DNA of 64,000 nt from Pukyongia sp963768085 (lineage in GTDB: Bacteria > Bacteroidota > Bacteroidia > Flavobacteriales > Flavobacteriaceae): assembly GCA_963768085.1 (NCBI GenBank), contig CAVYGO010000005.1, positions 62,001 through 126,000 of the forward strand, in the 5' to 3' direction. Position 1 is the stretch's first letter; each line of letters starts with the position of its first letter. Below the pieces are notes generated by a model, which saw nothing but the letters and a program-made list of their open reading frames with translations, was not told the DNA's origin and did not search any database. Shown piece by piece: positions 24,828 to 33,012 of this stretch. The position numbers and the translations under genes were made by a program.

Positions 24828-25663
24828 CAGATACATGGGGACTGATTATCGATGTGGCTCGCTGCCACGACTGCAACAACTGTTTTCTGGCCTGCAAGGA
24901 CGAATTCGTTGGCAACGACTGGCCGCCTTACTCCAAAGCCCAACCGCATCGCGGTCAACGCTGGATGAATATACTCCGTCGCGAGCGGGGAGGTTATCCC
25001 CTGGTCGCGGTAGCCTATCTGGCCAAACCCTGCCAGCACTGTAAAAATCCGCCCTGCTTAAAGGCCGCCCGCAACGGCGCCGTAACCATACGCGAGGATG
25101 GCATTGTTTTGATCGATCCGGACAAGGCCGCTGGACAGAAACAACTCGTCGAGGCCTGCCCCTATGAGGCCATCTTCTGGAACAAAGCATCTCAAGCCCC
25201 CCAAAAATGCAGCCTGTGTGCTCATTTGCTGGATGAGGGTTGGCAAGAGCCACGTTGTGTTCAGGCCTGTCCAACCGGAGCCATGCAGGCCTTGAAAGTG
25301 GGGGGCGATGAGTGGGAACGATTGATGAAAGCGGAGAACCTGGCTGCCTACTTGCCCGAACAGGGATGCGGGCCACGTGTGCTTTACAAGAATCTGAAGC
25401 GTTTCACCCACGGTTTTATCGCCGGCAGTGTGGCGCTTGCCAATACCGATGAGTGTGCAGACAATGTCAGGGTATTGCTGACGGATGAACAGGGCCAGAC
25501 ATTGGCTGAAACGCGAACCGATAATTATGGTGATTTCAAATTGCATGGTCTGGAGGAAGCGGCTTCCAAGTTGTGTGTGCACATAATTGTCCCTGGCCTG
25601 CCACCCAAATTGGTGGCGGTTGAATTTGAAACCAGTCTCAATTTGGGAACAATAATCATTTAG
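24824..25663 (+). CDS. athS: Transhydroxylase small (iron-sulfur) subunit
   Basis: A 279-residue ferredoxin-type electron-transfer subunit. Twelve cysteines in the expected groups (CHDCNNCFLAC; CQHC, PPC and EACP; KCSLC and RCVQACP) can bind three [4Fe-4S] clusters, as in the Pelobacter small subunit. The C-terminal 75 residues (VRVLLTDEQGQTLAETRTDN then GDFKLHGL) form a transthyretin/carboxypeptidase-regulatory-like beta domain, also present in the known enzyme. The four-base ATGA overlap with the large-subunit gene shows translational coupling. Without a signal peptide the complex is cytoplasmic. Confidence 0.88.
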   Translation: MTDTWGLIIDVARCHDCNNCFLACKDEFVGNDWPPYSKAQPHRGQRWMNILRRERGGYPLVAVAYLAKPCQHCKNPPCLKAARNGAVTIREDGIVLIDPDKAAGQKQLVEACPYEAIFWNKASQAPQKCSLCAHLLDEGWQEPRCVQACPTGAMQALKVGGDEWERLMKAENLAAYLPEQGCGPRVLYKNLKRFTHGFIAGSVALANTDECADNVRVLLTDEQGQTLAETRTDNYGDFKLHGLEEAASKLCVHIIVPGLPPKLVAVEFETSLNLGTIII

Positions 25664-25676
25664 AGAGGTGCTGATT

Positions 25677-26417
25677 TTGACCGAACCAACAAGCAAGGAC
25701 CTGCTAGTGGTCAAAAATCTAAGTCGCAGCTTCGGCAGCCTGGTTGCAGTCAGCGACCTGTCCTTCGAGGTGCACAGAGGAGAAATCCTGGGCATCATGG
25801 GGCCCAATGGTGCCGGCAAAACCACCGTCTTCAATTTGTTGACCGGTGTCACAAAACCCGATAACGGCTCTGTATTTTTGGATGGTAAGGATATTACCCG
25901 CCTTTCGCCAGCCAAACGTTGCCGGGCCGGAATCGGCCGTACATACCAGGTTCCCCGGCCTTTTTCGAAAATGACCGTATTGGAAAACCTGATGGTGGCC
26001 GCAGTCCATGGTGGTGGTCTGTTGGAGAAGACGGCCAAAAAGAAATCCGATGAAATTCTGGACCTGATCAGGTTGACAGCGTTACGCGACAATTTTGCCG
26101 GCAGTCTTTCTCTTTTGGATCGCAAGCGTTTGGAACTGGGCCGGGCCCTGGCCTCCCAACCCTCACTGATTCTAATTGATGAAGTGGCCGGTGGACTGAC
26201 CGAAAAAGAGGTCGAAGAATTGTTGGCCATCGTCAAGGAGATTCAACGCCAGGGTATCACCATCATCTGGATCGAACATATCATGATGATGATGTCTGAA
26301 GGGGCGGATCGGGTACTGGCCATTGCCGAAGGGAAACGACTGCAGTGCGGTAATCCCTCCGAAGTGATGTGCTCAAAAGATGTGTTGGAGTGCTATCTGG
26401 GCGAGGAGGAATGCTGA
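25677..26417 (+). CDS. livG: Branched-chain-type ABC transporter ATP-binding protein (LivG-like)
   Basis: A 246-residue ABC ATPase: Walker A GPNGAGKTT, a divergent signature SLLDRKRLELGRAL, Walker B LILIDEVAGGLT and the switch His in IIWIEHIM. LivG-type features include GIGRTYQVPRPF. I chose the TTG at 25677 (AGAGG eight bases upstream) over GTG 25668, which sits inside that ribosome-binding site; the difference is three residues. The gene begins 14 bases after the small-subunit stop, so the importer is in the same transcript as the transhydroxylase. The likely cargo is an aromatic or acid substrate of this pathway rather than an amino acid (inference from context). Confidence 0.85.
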   Translation: MTEPTSKDLLVVKNLSRSFGSLVAVSDLSFEVHRGEILGIMGPNGAGKTTVFNLLTGVTKPDNGSVFLDGKDITRLSPAKRCRAGIGRTYQVPRPFSKMTVLENLMVAAVHGGGLLEKTAKKKSDEILDLIRLTALRDNFAGSLSLLDRKRLELGRALASQPSLILIDEVAGGLTEKEVEELLAIVKEIQRQGITIIWIEHIMMMMSEGADRVLAIAEGKRLQCGNPSEVMCSKDVLECYLGEEEC

Positions 26418-27133
26418 TGCCGGACGCTACCGCCCTCAGTGTGGACCGGATCAATGTCTTTTATGATGATTTTCATGCCCTTTGGGACATTTCTCTGGAG
26501 GTGGGCCGGGGTGAGATCGTATCGATCATCGGCAGTAACGGCTCGGGCAAATCGACACTTTTGAATGCCATCGCCGGGCAGCTGATCCCAAGAAGCGGTG
26601 CCATCTCCTATTTTGGCGAGACCATCAGCGGCTTACCGCCTCACGAGACTGTGGCCAGAGGCATGGCCCTTGTACCCGAGGGGCGTCGGGTGTTTCCGCG
26701 CCTGACCGTTTTTGAGAATCTGTTCATGGGTTCTTACACACCCAAAGCCAGGAAAAATAGAGAGCAGTCACTGGAAAACATCTACGAGCTCTTTCCTCGC
26801 CTTGAAGAACGCCGCAACCAGATGGCCGATACGCTTTCCGGCGGTGAGCAGCAGATGCTGGCCATCGGCCGCGCTCTGATGAGTGAACCGAAAGTGCTGC
26901 TCTGCGATGAGATCTCCTTGGGTCTGGCACCCATTGTCATCAAGGGCATCTATCAGAAGATCAAGCAGATCAATGCATTGGGACTGACCATCATTTTGGT
27001 TGAGCAGGATATAACCCGCAGCCTGAAGGCGGCGGACCGTGCTTACGTCATGTTGGAAGGCAAGGTGGTGCTGACGGGTAAACCCTCGGACCTGACCGAA
27101 GCACGGGTCAAAGAAGCCTATTTTGGAATTTAG
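26417..27133 (+). CDS. livF: Branched-chain-type ABC transporter ATP-binding protein (LivF-like)
   Basis: A 238-residue ABC ATPase: Walker A IGSNGSGKST, signature TLSGGEQQMLAIGRAL, Walker B VLLCDEISLGLAPI, switch region ILVEQDI. LVPEGRRVFPRLTVFENL is characteristic of LivF. The start ATG 26417 shares its A with the LivG stop (TGATG), with GGAGGA seven bases upstream; an ATG at 26411 is too near that site. It pairs with LivG to drive the importer. Confidence 0.88.
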   Translation: MPDATALSVDRINVFYDDFHALWDISLEVGRGEIVSIIGSNGSGKSTLLNAIAGQLIPRSGAISYFGETISGLPPHETVARGMALVPEGRRVFPRLTVFENLFMGSYTPKARKNREQSLENIYELFPRLEERRNQMADTLSGGEQQMLAIGRALMSEPKVLLCDEISLGLAPIVIKGIYQKIKQINALGLTIILVEQDITRSLKAADRAYVMLEGKVVLTGKPSDLTEARVKEAYFGI

Positions 27134-27143
27134 GGGGCAGGCT

Positions 27144-28007
27144 ATGGAAGGTCTTGCACAAGACATTTTAAACGGATTGCTGTTGGGCGGGCTTTACGCC
27201 ATCGTGGCCATCGGTTTGTCCACCATTTTCGGTATCGTCAGGCTGGTCAATCTGGCCCACGGCGACTTGATGATTCTCGCCGCGTATCTAAGCCTGTTCA
27301 TGGTTTCCGCTTTGGGCGTAAGCCCCTTGCTGACCCTGGTGGCGATCATTCCGATCATGTTTGCCATCGGATATGTCCTGCAGCGCTTCCTGCTCAATCG
27401 TGTACTCGGGAAAGAGATGGAACCACCGCTTCTGGTGGCATTCGGCGTCTCCATCATCCTGCAAAATTTCATGCTGATGACATTCACCCCCGACGCCCGC
27501 AGCCTGATGTCGGACTTGTCCTTGATGACATTTTCACTGGGCGCGAACCTCAGCGTACCGGTACTCTATCTGATAGATTTTTGTATCGCATTGGTGGTCA
27601 TTGCCGGACAGCACTACTTTCTGCAGAACACCTATATGGGCCGGGGGATTCGCGCCGCATCGGATGACAAATACGCGGCCAAACTCATGGGCATCAACAC
27701 CCAAAACACCTACGCCGTTGCCATGGGTATCGCCATCATGACGGCCGGTGTGGCGGGCGTGCTGGTGGGGATGACGTTTACCTTCTACCCCCATTCCGGT
27801 CCCCAGTACTTGATTATCGCCTTCGGGGTCGTGGTCATCGGCGGACTCGGGAGCATGAAAGGTACCTTTGCCGGAGGTCTGATTTTGGCTTTGGCCCAGA
27901 TTCTGGGTGCGCGTGTATTTGGGCCGGGCTACCAGTTATTGTGCGGTTACGTGGTATTATTAATCGTCCTGGCGGTCAGGCCCCAGGGCATTTTGGGAAG
28001 GGGCTGA
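27144..28007 (+). CDS. livH: Branched-chain-type ABC transporter permease (LivH-like)
   Basis: A 287-residue inner-membrane protein with about eight hydrophobic segments. NGLLLGGLYAIVAIGLSTIF and IVRLVNLAHGDLMILAAYLS are the hallmark N-terminus of LivH. The coupling loop RGIRAASDDKYAAKLMGIN matches the EAA-type ATPase contact. ATG 27144 has GGGGGCAGG upstream and follows the LivF stop by 10 bases. It forms the channel with LivM. Confidence 0.88.
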   Translation: MEGLAQDILNGLLLGGLYAIVAIGLSTIFGIVRLVNLAHGDLMILAAYLSLFMVSALGVSPLLTLVAIIPIMFAIGYVLQRFLLNRVLGKEMEPPLLVAFGVSIILQNFMLMTFTPDARSLMSDLSLMTFSLGANLSVPVLYLIDFCIALVVIAGQHYFLQNTYMGRGIRAASDDKYAAKLMGINTQNTYAVAMGIAIMTAGVAGVLVGMTFTFYPHSGPQYLIIAFGVVVIGGLGSMKGTFAGGLILALAQILGARVFGPGYQLLCGYVVLLIVLAVRPQGILGRG

Positions 28008-28013
28008 AAACCC

Positions 28014-28958
28014 ATGACGAATCGATTTAGCAAGATTAAATGGACCATTTTGGCCGCATTGGCAGTCGGGCTTGGCATGGTGCCTGTCTGGGGCAGCGAA
28101 TATGCAATGCTGTTCTTCATGCTGTTCTGTATCTATCTTGCCTTGGCCCAGATGTGGAATCTGCTGGCTGGTTATTCGGGCCTGATATCGCTGGGCCAGC
28201 AATCGTTCGTCGGTTTGGGCGGTTATACCGTAGCGGTTCTGAGCAGTTACTACGGCATCAATATATGGATAGGCGTTGTTTTGGGGGGGCTGGCCTCGGT
28301 ACTGCTGGCGCTGTTCATGTCCCTGTTTATCTTTCGCATGAAGGGGGTCTATTTCGCCATCGGGACCTGGATTTTCGCCGAGGCACTACTGGTCTGGTTC
28401 AGCAACTGGCCCTACGTCAAATATGGTTCGGGCCTCTTTATCAAGCCTACCAACGGATTATCAATGGAGGCCATTTACTATGCGGCTTTCGTTGTGGGCG
28501 CAGGTTCGGTGGCACTTGTTTACATACTGCTGCGCTCCAGACTGGGCTTGGGATTGATGGCCATGCGGGACGACGACCAAGTCTCTGAGACTTTAGGGGT
28601 TGAGGTGTTCCGTTCAAAACTCTATTGCTTCCTCATCTCCGCTTTTGTCACCGGGGTCACCGCGGGTATATTCTACGTCTTCCAGATTTTTATTCAGCCT
28701 TACAAGGCATTCGCCATCGATTGGACGGTCAAGCTGGTGTTCATGGTTATTATCGGGGGCATCGGAACCATTGAGGGCCCGATTTTAGGAGCACTCATTT
28801 ACGTCGTTTTGTCCCAGTTCCTGGCCGAGTATTTCTCGGTGAGCATGCTCATTCTGGGAGGAATCGCCATTGTCGTGATTCTGGTCGCACCCAAAGGAAT
28901 CATGGGTACGCTCCAGGAGAAATTGGGTTTTGAAATCCTCTCACCACGTCGAAACTGA
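28014..28958 (+). CDS. livM: Branched-chain-type ABC transporter permease (LivM-like)
   Basis: A 314-residue inner-membrane permease. LAQMWNLLAGYSGLISLGQQ is diagnostic of LivM, and MRDDDQVSETLGVEVFRSKL is the ATPase-coupling loop. The gene starts six bases after the LivH stop. A strong terminator-like structure follows (28996-29054) before the binding-protein gene, so the binding protein may be expressed at a different level from the membrane parts. Confidence 0.88.
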   Translation: MTNRFSKIKWTILAALAVGLGMVPVWGSEYAMLFFMLFCIYLALAQMWNLLAGYSGLISLGQQSFVGLGGYTVAVLSSYYGINIWIGVVLGGLASVLLALFMSLFIFRMKGVYFAIGTWIFAEALLVWFSNWPYVKYGSGLFIKPTNGLSMEAIYYAAFVVGAGSVALVYILLRSRLGLGLMAMRDDDQVSETLGVEVFRSKLYCFLISAFVTGVTAGIFYVFQIFIQPYKAFAIDWTVKLVFMVIIGGIGTIEGPILGALIYVVLSQFLAEYFSVSMLILGGIAIVVILVAPKGIMGTLQEKLGFEILSPRRN

Positions 28959-28995
28959 GTTGGATTTTAGGTATAAAGAGGCTGTTATAATAACG

Positions 28996-29054
28996 TTCCG
29001 TTTCAGGTAGACCTTGCAATCATGGCAACTGGTTCCAAACGGAAGATTTTTTTT
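28996..29054 (+). terminator. Rho-independent terminator between livM and binding-protein gene
   Basis: An eight-base perfect stem (TTCCGTTT 28996-29003 with AAACGGAA 29037-29044) encloses an inner TTGC/GCAA hairpin and is followed by eight Ts (29047-29054). The position inside an otherwise continuous operon suggests partial termination or the end of the first transcript, with a separate promoter for the next gene. Confidence 0.55.
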
Positions 29055-29207
29055 AGACAAGCGGTAAATCTGGCCGCAACCAGGGCAATAAGGCCAAGCG
29101 GTTTGGCCTGCACCCGGTGTCCATTAACCGGGTTCTATCTATTTGGCTGGTCGATAATCAGAAGACCAGTCGATTGCTAGTTTACTTCAAATGAAGAGGA
29201 GGAGTGT

Positions 29208-30503
29208 ATGCCAAAAGAAATGGACGAAAAGGTAAAAGGAATAAATCGTAGGGAATTTTTGAAGAAATCGGCTGTCGCAGCCGGAGCGGCCGCCATTTCT
29301 GTTACTGGTTTGCCAGTTTTTACGAGTCCTGCCTGGGCGGGCAAGCGTGACCACATCCTGATCGGTCGCCCCAATCCCAGCACCGGGCCCCTTGCCGACT
29401 TTGGTGCCCCGACCCCCTGGGTGGATGACCGGGTTCTGGCCAAGATAAATGCCGATGGCGGAATTTTCATCGAAAAACTGGGTAAAAAACTGCCTGTCAA
29501 AGTCAAGATAATGGACACCGAATCCAACCCCACCAAGGCTGCCGAGTTGACTTCCAGATTGATCATGCAGGACAAGGTGGATCTGATGGTCGCCTTTCAT
29601 ACTCCGGATACGGTCAATCCAGTCAGCAGCATCTGTGAACGGTTCAAGATGCCCTGCATCACCCTGGACTCTCCCTTGGAGCCCTGGCTCGATGGTGGCC
29701 CGTACCAGTGGGCCTTCCATTCCTTCTGGTCGGTGGAAAAAGATATCCTGCCGACATATGTGGGTATGTGGGAGCAGATTCCCACCAATAAGGTTGTCGG
29801 TGTGTTGATGGCCAACGATCCTGATGGCGTTGCCTGGTCGGCGATCTTTAAAAAAGAGTTGGGGCCCAAAGGCTACAAATTCGTCGACCTGGGGCGTTTC
29901 CCATACGGCACCCAGGATTTCAGCAGCTTCATCAATGCCTGGAAGAAGGAGAATGTTGAAATCATGCTGGGCAACACCATTCCGCCAGACTTCGCCACAG
30001 CCTGGCGTCAGTGCCGCCGGTTCGGGTTCAAACCCAAAGTGGCCACGATCGGTAAGGCCATTCTCTTCCCGTCGGCAGTGGGTGCATTGGGTGGAGACCT
30101 GCCCAATGGATTGAGCTGTGAAGTCTGGTGGAGTCCCGACCACCCCTTTAAATCTTCCCTGGAGAATGTATCCGCAGGCGACCTTTGTGCGGATTGGATG
30201 AAGGATAAGAATCAAGAGTGGACGCAGCCCATTGGCTACAAGTACGCCGGTTATGAGCTTGCGGCCGATGTCTTGAACCGGGCAAAATCCCTGGATAAGG
30301 AGATACTCCGCAAGGCCATCGTCGATACCAATATGGATACCATCGTCGGCCCCATTAAATTCAACGATCAAAATTACTGTCGCACGCCTTTGGTCGGCGG
30401 CCAATGGGTCAAAGGCGACAAATACCCCTGGAAAATTAACATCGTATATAATAAACAGCACCCCGAGATCCCCACAAACGGGACTTTTAAGGCGATCGGT
30501 TAA
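29208..30503 (+). CDS. ABC transporter substrate-binding protein (LivK-like, Tat signal)
   Basis: A 431-residue periplasmic binding protein (type 1 fold, Leu/Ile/Val-binding family). The N-terminus has a twin-arginine signal: NRREFLKKSAVAAGAAAISV with cleavage likely after SPAWA. The mature part has typical segments such as DHILIGRPNPSTGPLADFGA, MDTESNPTKAAELTSRLIMQ and a C-terminal ligand-closing region. GGAGGAG precedes ATG. It supplies ligand to the LivHMGF complex encoded just upstream. Several Trp and Tyr residues (VWWSPDHPF, QWAFHSFW) fit an aromatic ligand, but this is a guess. Tat export suggests it folds, perhaps with ligand or metal, before secretion. Confidence 0.85.
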   Translation: MPKEMDEKVKGINRREFLKKSAVAAGAAAISVTGLPVFTSPAWAGKRDHILIGRPNPSTGPLADFGAPTPWVDDRVLAKINADGGIFIEKLGKKLPVKVKIMDTESNPTKAAELTSRLIMQDKVDLMVAFHTPDTVNPVSSICERFKMPCITLDSPLEPWLDGGPYQWAFHSFWSVEKDILPTYVGMWEQIPTNKVVGVLMANDPDGVAWSAIFKKELGPKGYKFVDLGRFPYGTQDFSSFINAWKKENVEIMLGNTIPPDFATAWRQCRRFGFKPKVATIGKAILFPSAVGALGGDLPNGLSCEVWWSPDHPFKSSLENVSAGDLCADWMKDKNQEWTQPIGYKYAGYELAADVLNRAKSLDKEILRKAIVDTNMDTIVGPIKFNDQNYCRTPLVGGQWVKGDKYPWKINIVYNKQHPEIPTNGTFKAIG

Positions 30504-30579
30504 TCACCGGGTGATATGAAAAATTGATGCCCAAACACCCCCTGTGCCGCATAGGTGCAGGGACAAGAAAGGAAAAAAG

Positions 30580-31512
30580 ATGGGAAAGAAAGTATTTATT
30601 GACCTGAGCCACCCTTTTTTCGGTGACATGCCCCTCTGGCCCTACTTTTCAAAGCCGGAAATCGCTCCCATGCATAGCATGGCAAAAGGCGGCGTTGTCA
30701 CCCAGACCATCAAGTGCACCATGCACACCGGAACCCATGCTGACGCCCCCCGTCATGTAATGGAGCGCATGTTCGACGGCCGCCGTGCCCTCTACTCCCA
30801 TGAGCTTCCCGTGGACGCTTACGCTGGCGAAGCTGTATGTCTTGACGTACGCACCCCTGATTGGCAGCTGACCACCGCCGAGCATCTCGACGACGCGGTT
30901 GCTCGTGCCGGCATGAAGCCCGAAGAACTAGAAGGCATGGTTGTCTGTATCCGCACCGGTATGCACCTCAAGTTTGACGACAGCAAGGATTACTACCACT
31001 ACTCTATCGGTAACGGTGTTGAAGCCGGTAACTGGTTCTTAAAGCACAAGGTAAAATGTGTGGCCATGGATCAGCAGGCACTGGACCATCCGCTGCACAC
31101 CTCTATGGGTAACAACGGAACCCGAATGATGCTTGAAGGCTTCTCTGGAAAAAACATCTGTGAGGAGTTCATCGAGAAGTACGGAGAAGAGGCATATGCC
31201 GAATTCGACAAGGAACTCTACATCAAAATCCACGGCCAGACCAAGTACGATGAGAAATTCGGCGCCCTTGAGGCCATCGGTTGCTACGGAACCTGGGAGC
31301 CCTGTCACAAGCTTCTGCTCGGTAACTACATCGTTGGTGTAGAAAACCTCGGTGGCGACTTGGAGAAGGTGGTGAACAAGCGTTTCCGTTTCTTCGCCTT
31401 CCCGATTCGCTGGCATCTCGGTGATGGTTCTATGGTTCGTTGCGTTGCCGAAATCGACGAGGACGATCTGAATGATGTACCTTCACGCACCTACCCCTAT
31501 GGTGCAATGTAA
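30580..31512 (+). CDS. Cyclase-family metal-dependent hydrolase, candidate dihydrophloroglucinol cyclohydrolase
   Basis: A 310-residue member of the putative cyclase/kynurenine formamidase family (PF04199 type). The metal and active-site motif HTGTHADAPRH is intact (residues about 48-58); further conserved parts are FIDLSHPF at the start, VCIRTGM and ALDHPLHTSMG. Family members hydrolyse cyclic or amide substrates with a divalent metal. Ring opening of dihydrophloroglucinol to 3-hydroxy-5-oxohexanoate is the step the pathway needs and fits this fold; this is inference. ATG 30580 follows AAGGAAA. Its codon choice (many AAC, TAC, GGT, CGT) looks more optimised than its neighbours, and a perfect hairpin follows the gene, both hinting at high expression. 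Confidence 0.78.
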   Translation: MGKKVFIDLSHPFFGDMPLWPYFSKPEIAPMHSMAKGGVVTQTIKCTMHTGTHADAPRHVMERMFDGRRALYSHELPVDAYAGEAVCLDVRTPDWQLTTAEHLDDAVARAGMKPEELEGMVVCIRTGMHLKFDDSKDYYHYSIGNGVEAGNWFLKHKVKCVAMDQQALDHPLHTSMGNNGTRMMLEGFSGKNICEEFIEKYGEEAYAEFDKELYIKIHGQTKYDEKFGALEAIGCYGTWEPCHKLLLGNYIVGVENLGGDLEKVVNKRFRFFAFPIRWHLGDGSMVRCVAEIDEDDLNDVPSRTYPYGAM

Positions 31513-31547
31513 TTTAAGACGCTGATCCACAGGATCAATCTTCTTAT

Positions 31548-31582
31548 GCCGGATAACTTTTACTTTTTGAAGGTTATCCGGC
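31548..31582 (+). other. Perfect intercistronic hairpin
   Basis: GCCGGATAAC (31548-31557) and GTTATCCGGC (31573-31582) form a ten-base perfect stem with a 15-base loop, 36 bases after the cyclase gene. There is no T tract, so it is more likely an mRNA-stabilising or processing structure, or a Rho-dependent pause, than an intrinsic terminator. A smaller GATCC/GGATC stem lies just before it (about 31524-31536). Confidence 0.55.
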
Positions 31583-31628
31583 TAAATCAACTGATTGCCA
31601 GACAGGAAATAAATAAGGATAAGAAAGT

Positions 31629-31973
31629 ATGAAAAAAATAAAACTTGAAGAGGTAAATGCATACGAAGCGCCAGGTCATTTTGGAATGACGGCCATGAGG
31701 CTTCAGGGGACTGAAGAAACCGGAGCCACTAAATTTTGGATGGGATTATCCCATTTTCTTCCTAATGGAGGCGCGGGCTGGGGATATGAGGACAACCCTC
31801 TGGAAAAAGTCTATTTTGTATTGGAAGGAGAGATCACTGTTAAATCTAAATCAGAAGAATTTGTTCTGAAAAAATGGGATTCGTTATTTATAGGTCCTAA
31901 CGAAGGCCGGGAGATTATCAACAAAACCAACAAGCCGGCCAGCATGCTGGTGGTGATAAATTACCCGGAATAG
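31629..31973 (+). CDS. Small cupin-domain protein
   Basis: A 114-residue single cupin barrel. Cupin motif 1 is altered: LSHFLPNGGAGWGYEDNPLE keeps the Gly-rich turn but lacks the usual His pair, while a Glu is present (KVYFVLEGEITV); motif 2 is DSLFIGPNEGREIIN, without the usual His. So metal binding is uncertain. Position between the cyclase and BKACE genes suggests a role with pathway intermediates, either as an isomerase-like enzyme or a sensor. No more specific function can be given. Confidence 0.7.
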   Translation: MKKIKLEEVNAYEAPGHFGMTAMRLQGTEETGATKFWMGLSHFLPNGGAGWGYEDNPLEKVYFVLEGEITVKSKSEEFVLKKWDSLFIGPNEGREIINKTNKPASMLVVINYPE

Positions 31974-32064
31974 TCCGGAAATATAAAGCATCGCAGTTGT
32001 AATATCTGCTTGCATGCTTTATTGGAAAATCATCCATATCAATTTATATTAAGGATCACGAAAA

Positions 32065-33000
32065 ATGACTGGTATGCTAAAAAACAAGGCTATCATAACG
32101 GCGGCGCTTACAGGATCAATCCATACCCCGTCCATGTCGACCTATCTTCCAATAACAGCACAACAATTGATTGATGAATGCCTGGCTGTACATGAGGCCG
32201 GGGGAGCTGTTGCACACATACATACGCGGGATGAAACAACCGGCCTGCCCAATGCTGACCAGGATGTATACCAAAAGGTGGCAACTGAAGTAAAAAAACA
32301 CTGTGATCTCATTTTGTGCACAACAACCGGAGGAAAACTGGGTGCACCAGTAAAGGAGCGTGTGCGGGTTGCCACGACCTTGAAACCTGAATTGGCATCC
32401 CTGAATACCGGCTCATTGAATTTCGCCTTATTTCACATAGCCGACAAAATATCGGAATATAAGTATGACTGGGAAAAGCCTTACCTTGCCGGAACAGACG
32501 ATTTTATTTTCCCCAACACTTTCAAAACCATGCGCGAGTTTCTGGAAACCTTTGAAACCACGGGAACCAAGCCTGAATTCGAAATCTACGATATGGGCAT
32601 GATCAACAACCTCGCCTTTCTGATCCGCAAAGGAATTGTCAAAAAGCCGGTCTACATGCAATTCGTCCTGGGGATTCTCGGTGGCATGCCGGCAACCCCG
32701 GAAAATTTGGTCTACCTGGTCGATACCGCCCGCCGGCAAATCGGTGATTTTGTCTTTTCGGTGTGCGCTGCCGGCAGCCGGCAATTCCCCCTTTGCACCC
32801 AGTCGCTGCTTATGGGCGGCAACGCACGTGTCGGCCTGGAAGACAATCTCTATCTCGAAAAGGGAGTTCTGGCCAAAAGCAATGCTGAACAGGTAGCCAA
32901 AATCATCCGAATTGCCGGAGAATTCGGCATTGAACCGGCAACACCGAGTGAAGCCCGTCAGATTTTAGGATTGAAAGGCTTGGATCAAGTAGCTTTTTAA
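32065..33000 (+). CDS. Beta-keto acid cleavage enzyme (BKACE, DUF849), candidate triacetate lyase
   Basis: A 311-residue zinc enzyme of the Kce/BKACE family. N-terminal KAIITAALTGS, zinc-binding AHIHTRDE (His-x-His) and C-terminal GGNARVGLEDNLYL are all diagnostic. The family condenses a beta-keto acid with acetyl-CoA to give acetoacetate and a new acyl-CoA. Here the expected substrate is 3,5-dioxohexanoate (triacetate), giving acetoacetate plus acetoacetyl-CoA, the final step of the proposed phloroglucinol route; lysine-pathway 3-keto-5-aminohexanoate is the alternative but no kamA/kdd genes are nearby. Start ATG 32065. The next gene starts 12 bases after its stop. Confidence 0.88.
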   Translation: MTGMLKNKAIITAALTGSIHTPSMSTYLPITAQQLIDECLAVHEAGGAVAHIHTRDETTGLPNADQDVYQKVATEVKKHCDLILCTTTGGKLGAPVKERVRVATTLKPELASLNTGSLNFALFHIADKISEYKYDWEKPYLAGTDDFIFPNTFKTMREFLETFETTGTKPEFEIYDMGMINNLAFLIRKGIVKKPVYMQFVLGILGGMPATPENLVYLVDTARRQIGDFVFSVCAAGSRQFPLCTQSLLMGGNARVGLEDNLYLEKGVLAKSNAEQVAKIIRIAGEFGIEPATPSEARQILGLKGLDQVAF

Positions 33001-33012
33001 AGGTGGAATGAA

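Noticed and set aside
32065..33000. BKACE as part of lysine fermentation
   Set aside because: None of the lysine aminomutase or 3,5-diaminohexanoate dehydrogenase genes is nearby, while phloroglucinol-type genes are.
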